Source: CAZIAK01 sp964537035
GTDB taxonomy: Bacteria > Planctomycetota > B15-G4
Direction of reading: 5' to 3'
Assembly (NCBI GenBank): GCA_964537035.1
Contig: CAZIAK010000041.1
Coordinates: 1 to 41,774, forward strand
Length of the DNA: 41,774 nucleotides
The translations under genes were made by a program, and so were the position numbers. Positions 1 through 8,546 of the stretch are shown here, in pieces. How positions within the stretch are numbered: the first letter of the stretch is position 1; every line of letters starts with the position of its first letter. The notes below the pieces were generated by a model. The model saw only the letters and a list, made by a program, of their open reading frames with translations. It made no database searches and was not told where the DNA came from.

Positions 1-15
1 GCCAACGCCAACGCC

Positions 16-1668
16 ATGGCCATGGTCCTGGCCATGACAGCCGCCAAGAGCAAGCCCAAGGCCAAGCCCGCGAGCCGTGCCAAGGCCGCGCCCTCGACGA
101 GCGCTCGAAAACGCCCCGCCAAGAAGAAGCCCTCCGCCAAGCCCCCTACCAAGCGCCGGGCCGCGACGAAGAAACCCCGCGCACCCAAGCCCCTCCCCTC
201 CCTCCTCACCGGCCCCCTCGGGCTCGAAGGCTGGACCGCCCTCGAGCCCATCATCCTCGCCTCCCTCGCCTCCACCGAACCGCTGCTGCTCGTGGGCCGG
301 CACGGCGCCGCCAAGAGCTTTCTGCTCGAACGCCTGGCCGAGGCGCTGCGGCTCGAGTTTCGCTGCTACAACGCCAGCCTCATCGACTACGACGACCTGG
401 TGGGCATCCCCATGCCCGACGAGGACGGCAAGGGGCTGCACTACATCTCGACCCCCACTTCGATCTGGGACGCCGAGGTGGTCTTCGTGGACGAGATCAG
501 CCGCACCCGTCCCGACCTGGCCAACAAGCTCTTCCCCATCATCCACGAGCGGCGGGTGCAGGGCATCGACCTCGAGCGCCTGCGCCACCGCTGGGCGGCC
601 ATGAACCCGCCCGCCCCCGAGGACGACGAGGGCGGCATCGATGAAGGCAACAGCGAGCTGCAATACCTGGGCGTCGAGCCCCTCGACCCGGCCCTGGCCG
701 ACCGCTTCACGTTCCTCATCGAGGTCCCCGACTGGGCCGACCTGACAGGGGCCGAGCAGACCCGCCTGCTCGTCGATCAGTTTCGCGGCAAGCACGAGTT
801 CGCCGTCGACCTGCCCGCCCTCGTCGCCGAGGCCAAGCGCCTCTTCGAGGTGCTCAGCGCCGACCTCCCCGAACGCCTGGCGGCCTACTTCCTCTCCCTG
901 GGGAAGGTACGGGCGAACGCCAAGCTGAGACCCTTCTCCACCCGGCGCATGGCGACCCTGCTGAGGGCGACCCTGGCCCTGCAGGCGGCCCGGGTGGCCC
1001 TGGCCCGCGGCGCCGACCCCACCACTCAACCCCAGGACGTCGACTGGTGCACCAGCCTCTGGCTCGCCGTGCAACACGGCGACCCGGACCTGGCCGCGGT
1101 GGGCGCGATCGACAGAGCCAAGCAGCTCGCCCTGCACCGGCAGGCCTGGAAGCTGTCAGGCCTGGAGGCCGACGACCCCTGGCGCTCGCTGCTGGAGGTC
1201 TCTGACCCCCTGGAACGAGTGGCCCTGGCCCTGCGCCTGGGCGGCGGGCTGACCCCCGAAGACCTGGGCCGGCTGGCCCTCGACGCCCTCACCAGCGCAG
1301 AACACGACGGGCTGCGCACGGCCACGGCCCTGGCCCTCTACCTGGGCCTGCAGCGGGTCCACGGCCTGCCCGCGGTGGTGGTGGAGACCCTGGCCCAGGA
1401 CGCCCGCCGGGCCCTGGTGACCGTGAATCGGACCCTCGCGATCCCGGGCCGGGACATGGGCCCCGCCCGAGACGTCGGCCGCATCACCGCAGCCGCGAAG
1501 GTCCAGGGCGGCCGCCCCGTCCAGCTCCGCGACCGCTACGCCTTCAACCTGTTGCAGTCGCTGCTGCCGGACGGCTACGCGGGCACGAGCCCCGACGAGG
1601 TCCACGGCCTGTTCACCGACCTCTGGACCCGCTTCGACCTGGACCACATCGAGAGCCAGGCAAAGTGA
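16..1668 (+). CDS. MoxR-family AAA+ ATPase with basic N-terminal tail
   Basis: Likely a cytoplasmic chaperone-like ATPase that remodels or activates a partner, as MoxR ATPases do with VWA proteins. Visible motifs: Walker A GRHGAAKS (94-101), Walker B VVFVDE (155-160), sensor-1 region WAAMNP (193-198) and LDPALADRF (about 223-231), typical of the AAA_5/MoxR group. Residues 8-60 form a low-complexity Lys/Ala/Pro/Arg tail resembling histone H1-like tails; a C-terminal region of about 250 residues is unrecognised. The frame is open to the left edge (Ala-Asn repeats), so the start could lie upstream; in-frame ATGs at 16, 22 and 34 are alternatives. The stop overlaps the next GTG start (GTGA), and the VWA-like protein two genes on supports a MoxR/VWA partnership. 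The ATPase assignment is firm; the substrate is unknown. Confidence 0.85.
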   Translation: MAMVLAMTAAKSKPKAKPASRAKAAPSTSARKRPAKKKPSAKPPTKRRAATKKPRAPKPLPSLLTGPLGLEGWTALEPIILASLASTEPLLLVGRHGAAKSFLLERLAEALRLEFRCYNASLIDYDDLVGIPMPDEDGKGLHYISTPTSIWDAEVVFVDEISRTRPDLANKLFPIIHERRVQGIDLERLRHRWAAMNPPAPEDDEGGIDEGNSELQYLGVEPLDPALADRFTFLIEVPDWADLTGAEQTRLLVDQFRGKHEFAVDLPALVAEAKRLFEVLSADLPERLAAYFLSLGKVRANAKLRPFSTRRMATLLRATLALQAARVALARGADPTTQPQDVDWCTSLWLAVQHGDPDLAAVGAIDRAKQLALHRQAWKLSGLEADDPWRSLLEVSDPLERVALALRLGGGLTPEDLGRLALDALTSAEHDGLRTATALALYLGLQRVHGLPAVVVETLAQDARRALVTVNRTLAIPGRDMGPARDVGRITAAAKVQGGRPVQLRDRYAFNLLQSLLPDGYAGTSPDEVHGLFTDLWTRFDLDHIESQAK

Positions 1669-2336
1669 GCGGACCCTGGCTGCGCAACATGAGCTCGCCA
1701 CCCCGGACGACGGTGGTCTGCGACCAGAGCAGCGTGAACGGTTGCGCCGTGGCCTTCAGCATCAGCGGGCTGCTGCAGCGGGCGGGCCAGCGCCTGCCCG
1801 CCGCCGTCAAGGCGCGCATCCGTGCCGTGGGCCTGAAAGGACTCGACTCGAACGACCTGGCCGCCGCCCTGCGCCACATCTCACCTGCGGCACAACTCGA
1901 CGTGGAACGCGAGGGGGAGCGCCCGCCCTTGCGCGGCGTGCTCGTGGGCTGGCGAAACCTGGGCGGCGGCGAGCCAGCGCCGTCCACTCTCCAACTGAGC
2001 GGGGACATCGACTTCAAGGACCTGCTGTTCTGCACCGACGTGGGCCTGGTCCTGGCCATCCTGTCCCGCTGCGAGAGCCAGCTCTACCTGGGACACCGCC
2101 AGCCGCGGGGCGACCTGCGCCAGCTGGCCGACCACCCCGTCATCTTCGATGACCCGCGTCTGTGCGCGCTCCCCGACCTGGCCCCCAAACCGAAGGAGCC
2201 CTGGCCCCAGACCCAGAAGGAGGCCGAGGAGCGGGCCCGAGTGGCCGCCAAGCGCAAGAAGGCGACGGCCCGACGCAAGGCGCGCAAGACCACTCCCCGC
2301 GCCTCACGGCGCCGCATCCGCAACGACGGAGCCTGA
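1665..2336 (+). CDS. Unrecognised protein with basic C-terminal tail, between MoxR and VWA genes
   Basis: A protein of 223 aa with no family I can name. It starts at GTG 1665, overlapping the ATPase stop in a GTGA tetranucleotide, and ends two bases before the next ATG, so all three genes look translationally coupled. Residues 1 to about 175 appear to be a soluble mixed alpha/beta domain without signal peptide or membrane segment. From about 176 the chain is highly charged, first Pro/Lys/Glu-rich, then an Arg/Lys/Ala tail. That tail mirrors the basic N-terminus of the ATPase, so both could touch nucleic acid or an acidic partner. By position it may be the adaptor or third component of the MoxR/VWA system; this is inference only. 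Confidence 0.8.
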   Translation: MSGPWLRNMSSPPRTTVVCDQSSVNGCAVAFSISGLLQRAGQRLPAAVKARIRAVGLKGLDSNDLAAALRHISPAAQLDVEREGERPPLRGVLVGWRNLGGGEPAPSTLQLSGDIDFKDLLFCTDVGLVLAILSRCESQLYLGHRQPRGDLRQLADHPVIFDDPRLCALPDLAPKPKEPWPQTQKEAEERARVAAKRKKATARRKARKTTPRASRRRIRNDGA

Positions 2337-2338
2337 CC

Positions 2339-3742
2339 ATGACCACGCCCAACGAAGAGCTGGCCCTGCGGCTGTTCAACGTCGTCCCCGCCGCCAGCTA
2401 CCAGATGGAGAAGCTGCTGGGGCTGGTCGACATCGTCTTCAGCGACGAGGTGCCCACCGCCGGCGTGCAGTGCACCCGGGCGCCGACCCTGATGCTCAAC
2501 CCCGCCTTCGTCGAGGAGTACTGCGAGCGCGACGGGCACCTGCTGATGCTGGTCATGCACGAGCTGCAGCACGTCATCCTGGGCCACACGACCCTCTTCC
2601 CCCGGCTGACCCTGGCCCACAACATCGCCTTCGACGCGGTGATCAACGCCATGCTCTGCCGGCAGTTCCCGTCCGAGGCCGACTTCTTCAGGGCCACCAA
2701 CACCTGGGACGAGTTTCCCCACCGGCTGCTCCGCCCGGCCCCGGGCTGGCCCCACGAGCCCGAGCCCCTGCCAGGGGACGCCAGCGACAGCGAGCGCGAG
2801 CTCCACGACCTGCTCTACAACGACCGCGATCAGCAGGTGACCTACCACGAGCTGTTCGAGCTGCTGCTGGGCCAGCTGGATCCTGATCAGCGCCTCACCG
2901 ACGTGGTGTTGCTCGGCGACCACGGCGGGCCCGGCGGCGCGGGCGAGGGAGACGAGCAGGCGGTGCGGGACGCGACCCTGCGGGACGTGCTGCGCCGCAT
3001 CGTCGAAGGCTGGCCTCCGCCCGACCAGGACCTGAGCGGCCGCGACCAGGGCCGCATGCCCCGCAACTGGGCCCTCGACCCGGCCGCCTCGGCCCGGGCC
3101 GAGCTGCGCAGGGCCCTGCGCCGGCTGCTGGTCCGCGCAGGCGTGATCCAGGGTGCCCGGGGCGGCAGACGACGGAGCACCCAGGTCGAGCGCGAGGTCG
3201 CCGTGCGCACCGTGCTGCCCCAGCTCAACGACCGCAGGGCCCGGGCCTGGGCGCGCCTCCACGGTCGGCCGCCCGTGCTCTGGCGTGGACAGGTCCAGAC
3301 CACGCGCCGGCTGAGCCGACCCCAGCCCGTGGCCCACGTCTACCTGGACATCAGCGGCTCCATGAACCAGGCCCTGCCCACCCTGGCGGCGGCCCTGCGC
3401 GCCCCCCACGCCAGCGGCGAGCTGCGCCTCTTCGTGTTCAGCACCGTCATCGACGAGGCCCGCCCGGGCGACCTGGCCCGGCAGACCTTCGCCAACACCG
3501 GCGGCACCCGCATCGGCTGCGTCCTCGAGCACCTGGAGCAGATCCCGCCCCAGAAGCGCCCGCGACGGGTGGTGCTGATCACCGACGGCTACGTGGGCGC
3601 CGTCTCCGCGGACACCCTGCAGGCGCTGAAGGTGTCGCTCTACGTGGGGCACTACGCCCTCTACGGCGACGCCTCGGTCAACGACCTGGCGGCGGTGTCG
3701 CGGCACGTGGAGGTGCTGCCCTCCCTGCCCGGGGTGAGCTGA
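2339..3742 (+). CDS. VWA-like / DUF2201-type putative metallopeptidase
   Basis: A 467-aa protein matching the arrangement of COG3864 (putative metallopeptidase domain plus VWA-like domain). Near the N-terminus it has HELQH (74-78) followed by His83, a zinc-protease type motif, then a conserved-looking segment NIAFDAVINAML (95-106). The C-terminal domain has a MIDAS-like DISGS (337-341), TGGTRIG (387-393) and ITDGYVG (414-420), the three loops of a von Willebrand A fold. The ATG at 2339 lies two bases after the upstream stop; the frame is open further upstream but that stretch overlaps gene 2 and looks non-coding. Encoded with a MoxR ATPase, it is probably the ATPase's partner. Proteolytic activity is not shown by the sequence alone. 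Confidence 0.85.
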   Translation: MTTPNEELALRLFNVVPAASYQMEKLLGLVDIVFSDEVPTAGVQCTRAPTLMLNPAFVEEYCERDGHLLMLVMHELQHVILGHTTLFPRLTLAHNIAFDAVINAMLCRQFPSEADFFRATNTWDEFPHRLLRPAPGWPHEPEPLPGDASDSERELHDLLYNDRDQQVTYHELFELLLGQLDPDQRLTDVVLLGDHGGPGGAGEGDEQAVRDATLRDVLRRIVEGWPPPDQDLSGRDQGRMPRNWALDPAASARAELRRALRRLLVRAGVIQGARGGRRRSTQVEREVAVRTVLPQLNDRRARAWARLHGRPPVLWRGQVQTTRRLSRPQPVAHVYLDISGSMNQALPTLAAALRAPHASGELRLFVFSTVIDEARPGDLARQTFANTGGTRIGCVLEHLEQIPPQKRPRRVVLITDGYVGAVSADTLQALKVSLYVGHYALYGDASVNDLAAVSRHVEVLPSLPGVS

Positions 3743-3767
3743 GCTGCCGGCCGCTGCCAGCCCCGCC

Positions 3768-3821
3768 CCATCACACACACGGGCGCACGTCGCGCCGAAG
3801 CCCACACACCTCCTCACACCA
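3768..3821 (+). repeat. CA-rich low-complexity stretch with small hairpin upstream of the metK-like gene
   Basis: Two runs of CAC/ACAC flank a five-base-pair GGCGC/GCGCC hairpin (3782-3786 with 3792-3796). It lies in the 102-base leader between the VWA gene and the metK-like gene. A ribosome-binding GGAGA at 3836-3840 follows. I cannot assign it to any known SAM riboswitch class. Confidence 0.35.
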
Positions 3822-3844
3822 AGACGCCTTCGATCGGAGACCCC

Positions 3845-4891
3845 ATGCAGCCCACGACACCCCCACGCATCCACTGCGCCGAGTACGTCTCGGACGGCCA
3901 CCCCGACCGCCTCGCCGACGCCATCGCCGAGGCCTGCGTGCAGCACGGCCTGTCCGTGGACGGCGACGCCCTGGTGGGCGTCGAGGTCGCCATCAGCACC
4001 GACAAGGTCTTCGTCACCGGGCGCATCGCCGCCGGTCCGGCCGGCCCGGGCGAGGCCGCGGTCTTTCTGCCGCCCATGGCCCGGGCCGCCTTCACCGCGG
4101 CTGGCTACGGCGGGCGCTGGACACCCACGCCCGCAGAGCTGCAGGTCACCTACGATCTGTGCTGCGATCCGCTCACGGAGGACGAGCGGGCCGTCCGCCC
4201 CATCTCGGACGACCAGGCCATCTGCGTCGGACACGCCTGCGGTGACGAGCGCACCGACTACCAGCCCCCGGCCCACTGGCTGGCCGGACAGCTCGGCGCC
4301 CACATCGACCGCTGGCGCCGGAGCCAGGCCAGCGACGTCTTCGGCCCGGACTTCAAGCTGCTGCCGGTGATCGCGGAGCACGACGGGTTGGCGCAGGGCG
4401 CGGGTGCTGCGGCGAGGGGCATCGGCGCAGCGGTGAGCGGAGCCCGCGCCACGAGCCCCGTGCGGTATTCATGGCAGCGGCTGATCCTCTCCATGCAGCA
4501 CGTCGACGGCCTCAGCTACGAAGAGCAGCACCGGCGGCTGCTGCCGGTGATCGCTGCAGGATGCGCCGCATGCGACTCCGTGCTGCCGGGGCTGGGCGAC
4601 CTCGCTCCCGAGCGGCTGCACCTGAACGGCGCCGGCGCCTTCGCCATCGGCGGGCCGCACGGCGACAACGGCCTCTCGGGCAAGAAGCTGGTGGTGGACG
4701 GCTCGGGCCCCGGTGTGCCCATCGGCGGCGGCGCCTACTTCGGCAAGGACCCGCACAAGGCCGACCGCCGCGGCGCCGAGCTGGCCCGCGATCTGGCCAT
4801 CGACGAGGTACGCGCCGGAGCCCGGCAGGCCACGGTCACGCTGGTCTTCGCACCCGGCGACGACGAGCCACAGGTCTTCGTCGAGCGCTAG
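3845..4891 (+). CDS. S-adenosylmethionine synthetase-like protein (divergent, C-terminally short)
   Basis: Homologous to methionine adenosyltransferase, which makes S-adenosylmethionine from ATP and methionine. Recognisable blocks: SDGHPDRLAD (16-25; family form GHPDK), Glu47, SDDQAICVGHA (121-131), GPDFK (167-171), LSMQH (215-219), IGGPHGDNGLSGKK (268-281) and GKDPHKADR (300-308). By alignment to the E. coli enzyme, His19, Asp21, Asp123, Lys171, Lys281, Lys301, Lys305 and Asp307 are kept, while the usual Lys17 is Arg22 and Arg244 is Lys280. It is 348 aa, and only 47 residues follow the GKDP lysine, against about 120 normally, so the C-terminal domain is shortened. It may be an active paralogue, a specialised synthetase or a non-catalytic relative. 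The start is supported by GGAGA five bases upstream. Confidence 0.8.
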   Translation: MQPTTPPRIHCAEYVSDGHPDRLADAIAEACVQHGLSVDGDALVGVEVAISTDKVFVTGRIAAGPAGPGEAAVFLPPMARAAFTAAGYGGRWTPTPAELQVTYDLCCDPLTEDERAVRPISDDQAICVGHACGDERTDYQPPAHWLAGQLGAHIDRWRRSQASDVFGPDFKLLPVIAEHDGLAQGAGAAARGIGAAVSGARATSPVRYSWQRLILSMQHVDGLSYEEQHRRLLPVIAAGCAACDSVLPGLGDLAPERLHLNGAGAFAIGGPHGDNGLSGKKLVVDGSGPGVPIGGGAYFGKDPHKADRRGAELARDLAIDEVRAGARQATVTLVFAPGDDEPQVFVER

Positions 4892-5162
4892 CGGGGTGTG
4901 CGCGAGCTAGGCCGGACTGCAAGTGGTCCACGCAGCCATCCAGCTGTGCAAGCCTGACGAAGACGAGGCCTGCTTGCCGACGGCTGCGGTCCTTCGGGCA
5001 GCCGACGGCCCAGTGGTCAGAATGATGGAGCCTCGCGAGGTTCTCGCAGAGGATAGACTGCTCAAGCTCCCCAAGAACCTCAGCGGCGACCCATCGTTCA
5101 ATGGGACGTCGCCGATGCGCTCGATCGCAACGTGACCTCACTCGGACCGACACACAGCCACG

Positions 5163-7250
5163 ATGAGCCACCCCTCAAGTACCCATGGTTGCCTATCCAG
5201 CGCCAAGAACCTGCGCACGTTTGGTGTCAACGTGTGCCAGCGCCTCGCCCCGTTGTTCCTTGTGCTGACCGCGAGCCTTGCCCTGGCCTGCGACCGCGCA
5301 GACCCCGCAGGCCGGGCCACCGCTGAAGCTGCACAGCAGCCTCGCTCGACCTTGCCGATTCGTGACGCCCAAGCTGGCTCACCCCCCACAGCACCTGACA
5401 TCCGCTTCGAGCTCACCGAGCCCTTCACCGGCGACGGCCTGACCATTCATGCCCATCCTCGCGTCGGGGGCTACGGCGCCTTCGACGTGGTCGCCGCCGA
5501 CATGGACCTCGACGGTGACATGGACGTCTTCATCAACTGGCACCTGGGCGGCATCGAGCTGTGCGAGAACCGGGGCGACGAACTGGTCGTGCTCAATGAT
5601 CCCGCCAACGACGTCTCGGGTCTGACGGACCAGCCGGGCATCCCCTCGCTCTTCGCCACCCGGGGCGACGCCGTCGACGAGCTGGCTGGTCCCTTGCCCG
5701 AGGGCGTTCATGTCTGGCACGAGAACGCCCTGGTCTGGTCGATGTGCCTGGTCCCTCCGGCAGACGGGCCGAGCGTGCCCCTGACCATCCGCTGCAACAA
5801 CGACTTCACCAAGGTCGCGGGGCTGCTCGACGGCGAGGCGATCATGGCCGACAAGAAGGGCGTGACGCTCACGTTGCAACCGGGCGCCGAGCCCCGGCTG
5901 CTCACCTTGCGCAACGCATACCCCTGCGCGAACCTGCGCTTGTCCCAACCGAAGAGCGGCGACTCGACCTGGCCCTACCATGTCGGACGACTGCCCACGC
6001 GCATCGACGCGCCCCGGCTGTCCCTGCGCAAGCCAGACCCTCACGGCGTGGCCTGGGTGCAAGCGGTAGGGTCCGCAGAGCCCGAGCTGGTCATCACCCG
6101 GGGCGGCAACCGGGGCACCCTGGCCCCGCCCGACCCGCCCAAGTCGAACCGCATCTTCATCCACCAGGAGGGCGCCCTGCCCTACAAGCAGCTGCCGCCG
6201 ATGCGCGCGCCCCGCGACTACGCCCGGGGCCGTGCGGTGCAGTGGGTCGACGTGGACAACGACGGTGTCAACGAGCTCTCCGTGGGCAACAAGACCTCCG
6301 CCAACGCGCTCTGGGCCTACGGCGCAGAGAAGGCCACCCAACGTGATCGGGCCACCGAGCTGAAGCTGGGCGCCCGGTTCGGCGATGTGTTTGCCTGGCT
6401 CGATGTGGATGACGACGGCTGGCAGGACCAGCTGCTCATCAGTGGTTCGCTCCTGAGGATCGCGCGCAATCGGAGTGGCGAGGTCTTCGAGACCGAGGGG
6501 GGTGCAAAGGTGGGCCTCGACCTGGGCGAGCCGTTCGAGCTGCGCACCACGGGCTTCGAGAAGACCTGTCTCTCCGTGTTCGACGTCGACGCCGACGGCG
6601 ACCTGGATGTGTGGGCCAGCAGCCTGGGGGTCGACGCCTTCCACCGGGTGTTCCTCCGCGAGGGCGATCGCTTCGTGGACGCCACCGAGCGCCTGGGACT
6701 GGCCGACGTGCAAGGCACCGAGAGCACGGTCCGGCTCGACGTGGACAACGACGGCTTCATCGACGTGGTCGCCCTGGGCTGGGAGCCCTTGCTGCTCTGG
6801 AACCGCGGCGGTGAGCACTTCGACCCCGTACCCTTGCACCACGTGGTGCCCGCCCTGCCCGCAGAGGTCGAGCGGAAGACGCTGATCTTCGCCGCCACAT
6901 CCGCCGACATGAACCAGGACGGTCGCATCGACCTGGTCCTCGTGGGGCAGCCGCGCCACGTGGCCTACAACCGTACGAAGAACGGCAATGGGCGGCTGAC
7001 CTTGCACCTGCGCCAGGGCCTGGACGAACCCATCGGCGCGTTGGTTCGGCTGCACACCGACGACGGGCGGGCGCTGGTGCAGCGCTACGGCTCGGCGAAC
7101 AACTCGTTCGTGTCCCAGACCCTGCAGCCCCTGCACTTCGGCATCCCCCGCGGCGCCGAGGTGACCAAGCTGGAGGTGCGCTGGCCTGGGGACACCGCCT
7201 GGACTGCCTGCGAGCTGCCCACCGGCGAGAGCGTGCAGCTCACTCGCTAG
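5163..7250 (+). CDS. FG-GAP/VCBS repeat lipoprotein with ASPIC/UnbV C-terminus (CRTAC1-like)
   Basis: A 695-aa exported protein of the CRTAC1-like class. A hydrophobic leader ends in a lipobox-like LALAC (Cys43), predicting a lipoprotein; a GTG at 5232 would give a tighter signal peptide and is a plausible alternative start, since no clear ribosome site precedes either. At least six Ca-binding-type FG-GAP/VCBS motifs appear, for example DMDLDGDMD, DVDNDGVNE, DVDADGDLD, DVDNDGFID and DMNQDGRID, implying a beta-propeller. The last 75 or so residues (from IGALVRLHTDDGR) match the ASPIC/UnbV domain. A substrate cannot be inferred; such proteins are usually surface binding or scaffold proteins. 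The 271 bases upstream hold no supportable gene. Confidence 0.85.
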   Translation: MSHPSSTHGCLSSAKNLRTFGVNVCQRLAPLFLVLTASLALACDRADPAGRATAEAAQQPRSTLPIRDAQAGSPPTAPDIRFELTEPFTGDGLTIHAHPRVGGYGAFDVVAADMDLDGDMDVFINWHLGGIELCENRGDELVVLNDPANDVSGLTDQPGIPSLFATRGDAVDELAGPLPEGVHVWHENALVWSMCLVPPADGPSVPLTIRCNNDFTKVAGLLDGEAIMADKKGVTLTLQPGAEPRLLTLRNAYPCANLRLSQPKSGDSTWPYHVGRLPTRIDAPRLSLRKPDPHGVAWVQAVGSAEPELVITRGGNRGTLAPPDPPKSNRIFIHQEGALPYKQLPPMRAPRDYARGRAVQWVDVDNDGVNELSVGNKTSANALWAYGAEKATQRDRATELKLGARFGDVFAWLDVDDDGWQDQLLISGSLLRIARNRSGEVFETEGGAKVGLDLGEPFELRTTGFEKTCLSVFDVDADGDLDVWASSLGVDAFHRVFLREGDRFVDATERLGLADVQGTESTVRLDVDNDGFIDVVALGWEPLLLWNRGGEHFDPVPLHHVVPALPAEVERKTLIFAATSADMNQDGRIDLVLVGQPRHVAYNRTKNGNGRLTLHLRQGLDEPIGALVRLHTDDGRALVQRYGSANNSFVSQTLQPLHFGIPRGAEVTKLEVRWPGDTAWTACELPTGESVQLTR

Positions 7251-7256
7251 CCTGCA

Positions 7257-7282
7257 CTCCTCACCCGGTGCGCCGTGAGGGG
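7257..7282. terminator. Candidate hairpin between convergent genes
   Basis: CCTCAC (7259-7264) pairs with GTGAGG (7275-7280), extendable to eight pairs with one G-T pair, around a ten-base loop. It lies seven bases beyond the FG-GAP/ASPIC stop and about 90 bases from the end of the convergent SGNH gene. No T-tract follows, so termination is plausible, not certain. Confidence 0.4.
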
Positions 7283-7374
7283 CCGGCCGGGGCTCCAGCG
7301 CGAGGAGACGTGCCGCCTGTCAGCAAGACGCCCATGGGCCGAGACCACGGCGAGGCCCAGCCAGCAGGATCGAC

Positions 7375-8433
7375 TCAGGGCCCCCTGGGCAGCAGCGCAC
7401 GGTCGTCCTTCAGCTGCTCGAACAGCAGCTGGCCGATGATCTCGTGGCCCTGGACGTTGGGATGCTCGTCAGCTGCCGCGATGCGCAGGCGACCGGGCTT
7501 GTCAAAGCGTCGCATGCCCGACAGGAGGTCGATGACAGGCAGCCCCGCGGCCCGGGCTGCGTCGGCCACCTGACCATGAATCGCCTCGTAGGCGTACCCT
7601 TCCCAGGACTCCCGTGGCAGGGTCGGCAAGATGACCACGGCCACGGGCACCCCAGCTGCTTGCGCCGCAGCGGCCATGTCACCGAACGCGTCCACAACGC
7701 TCTGCCACTTGCGCGGATTGGCGTGCAAGTAGCGGGTGTAGTTGCCACCTCCCTGGGCGGCGAGGTCCCGCTTGTACAGAGCCCTGGCGATGCGCCGCGC
7801 CAAGCTGGAGTACTGCCAGAGTTCGGTCTCCTGGAAGCTCGCATGCAGCGGCTGGATGGGATCGATCTCGGGATCGTTCAGCACGTAGCCCACCAAGACC
7901 AGGTCGGGGTCGAGAGGCAGGGCCTTTTCTCGCAACACGATGGCTTCATCACGAGTGGAGTAGCCGCTCACACCCATGTTGAGCACCTCGAAGACCCGTT
8001 TCGGGTCCGAGGAGGCCTGGTTCAGCAGCCGCTCGAGGTTGTTGACGAACGTCACTCCCTGAGGGACGGCCCAGCCGAACGTGTACGAGTCGCCCACGAA
8101 CGCGATGCGCACCAGCCGCTGTCCCCGCTCCCGCAGGGGCGCGTCGCGCATGCCCAGGGAGTTCGTGCGGTTCTTCTGGCCCTGCGACACGCTCGGGTGC
8201 GACGGCACCAGCTCGTAGCTCAGGCCAGGGACATTCGACGGCCGGTGGATTCGCTCGTGCCAGGAGCCGTCCTGGCGCTGCTCCGGGGGAGCCCGGTAAG
8301 GCACGGGACCCGCGAGGCGTGAGCCGACCTCAGCCAGGCCCAGAGTCACCAGCACCACACCGGACGCGAGCCCCAGGCGCAGGACCATCGACGCCTTGCG
8401 CTTGACGCTGGGAGGGGGGGCGGGGGTCGGCAT
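7375..8433 (-). CDS. SGNH/GDSL-family hydrolase, membrane-anchored
   Basis: A 352-aa protein with one N-terminal membrane segment (about 17-37) and an extracytoplasmic SGNH hydrolase fold. Block I is GDSYTFGW (Ser116), the block II Gly lies in NMGVSGYST, the block III Asn is likely Asn186 in YVLNDPE, and the catalytic Asp/His are Asp322 and His324 in DEHPN. Such enzymes deacetylate or acetylate surface glycans or cleave esters. It lies 113 bases downstream of the response-regulator gene on the same strand and could be co-transcribed. No Shine-Dalgarno is seen; instead TAGGAT lies six bases before the ATG, suggesting a separate leaderless transcript. Substrate unknown. Confidence 0.82.
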   Translation of the reverse strand: MPTPAPPPSVKRKASMVLRLGLASGVVLVTLGLAEVGSRLAGPVPYRAPPEQRQDGSWHERIHRPSNVPGLSYELVPSHPSVSQGQKNRTNSLGMRDAPLRERGQRLVRIAFVGDSYTFGWAVPQGVTFVNNLERLLNQASSDPKRVFEVLNMGVSGYSTRDEAIVLREKALPLDPDLVLVGYVLNDPEIDPIQPLHASFQETELWQYSSLARRIARALYKRDLAAQGGGNYTRYLHANPRKWQSVVDAFGDMAAAAQAAGVPVAVVILPTLPRESWEGYAYEAIHGQVADAARAAGLPVIDLLSGMRRFDKPGRLRIAAADEHPNVQGHEIIGQLLFEQLKDDRALLPRGP

Positions 8434-8546
8434 GGCGGCATCCTAGCAGCCTGTCGGCGACGACTCGTGCGAAGTGGGCCGGGCAATCCACGATCACGAC
8501 ACAGGCGGCTTCCTCGTACCCCAACCTCTGCAGCTCGTCGCTCCCC

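Noticed and set aside
3743..3844. Possible SAM riboswitch before the metK-like gene
   Set aside because: Only a five-base-pair hairpin and CA-rich sequence are present; no conserved core of a known SAM riboswitch class is recognisable, and the leader is very short.
2084..4381. Long open frame on the minus strand (765 codons)
   Set aside because: It runs antisense through two genes with clear family motifs; its residues are biased (Val/Gly/Leu/His/Gln) as expected from the complement of GC-rich codons, and no domain is seen.
4892..5162. Small open frames in the 271-base gap, on both strands
   Set aside because: No ribosome-binding site, no recognisable motif and no consistent frame; I see no supportable gene, RNA or repeat here.
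5379..7136. Long open frame antisense to the FG-GAP/ASPIC gene
   Set aside because: The plus strand encodes regular calcium-binding repeats and a signal peptide; the antisense product shows no motif and only complement-type composition.
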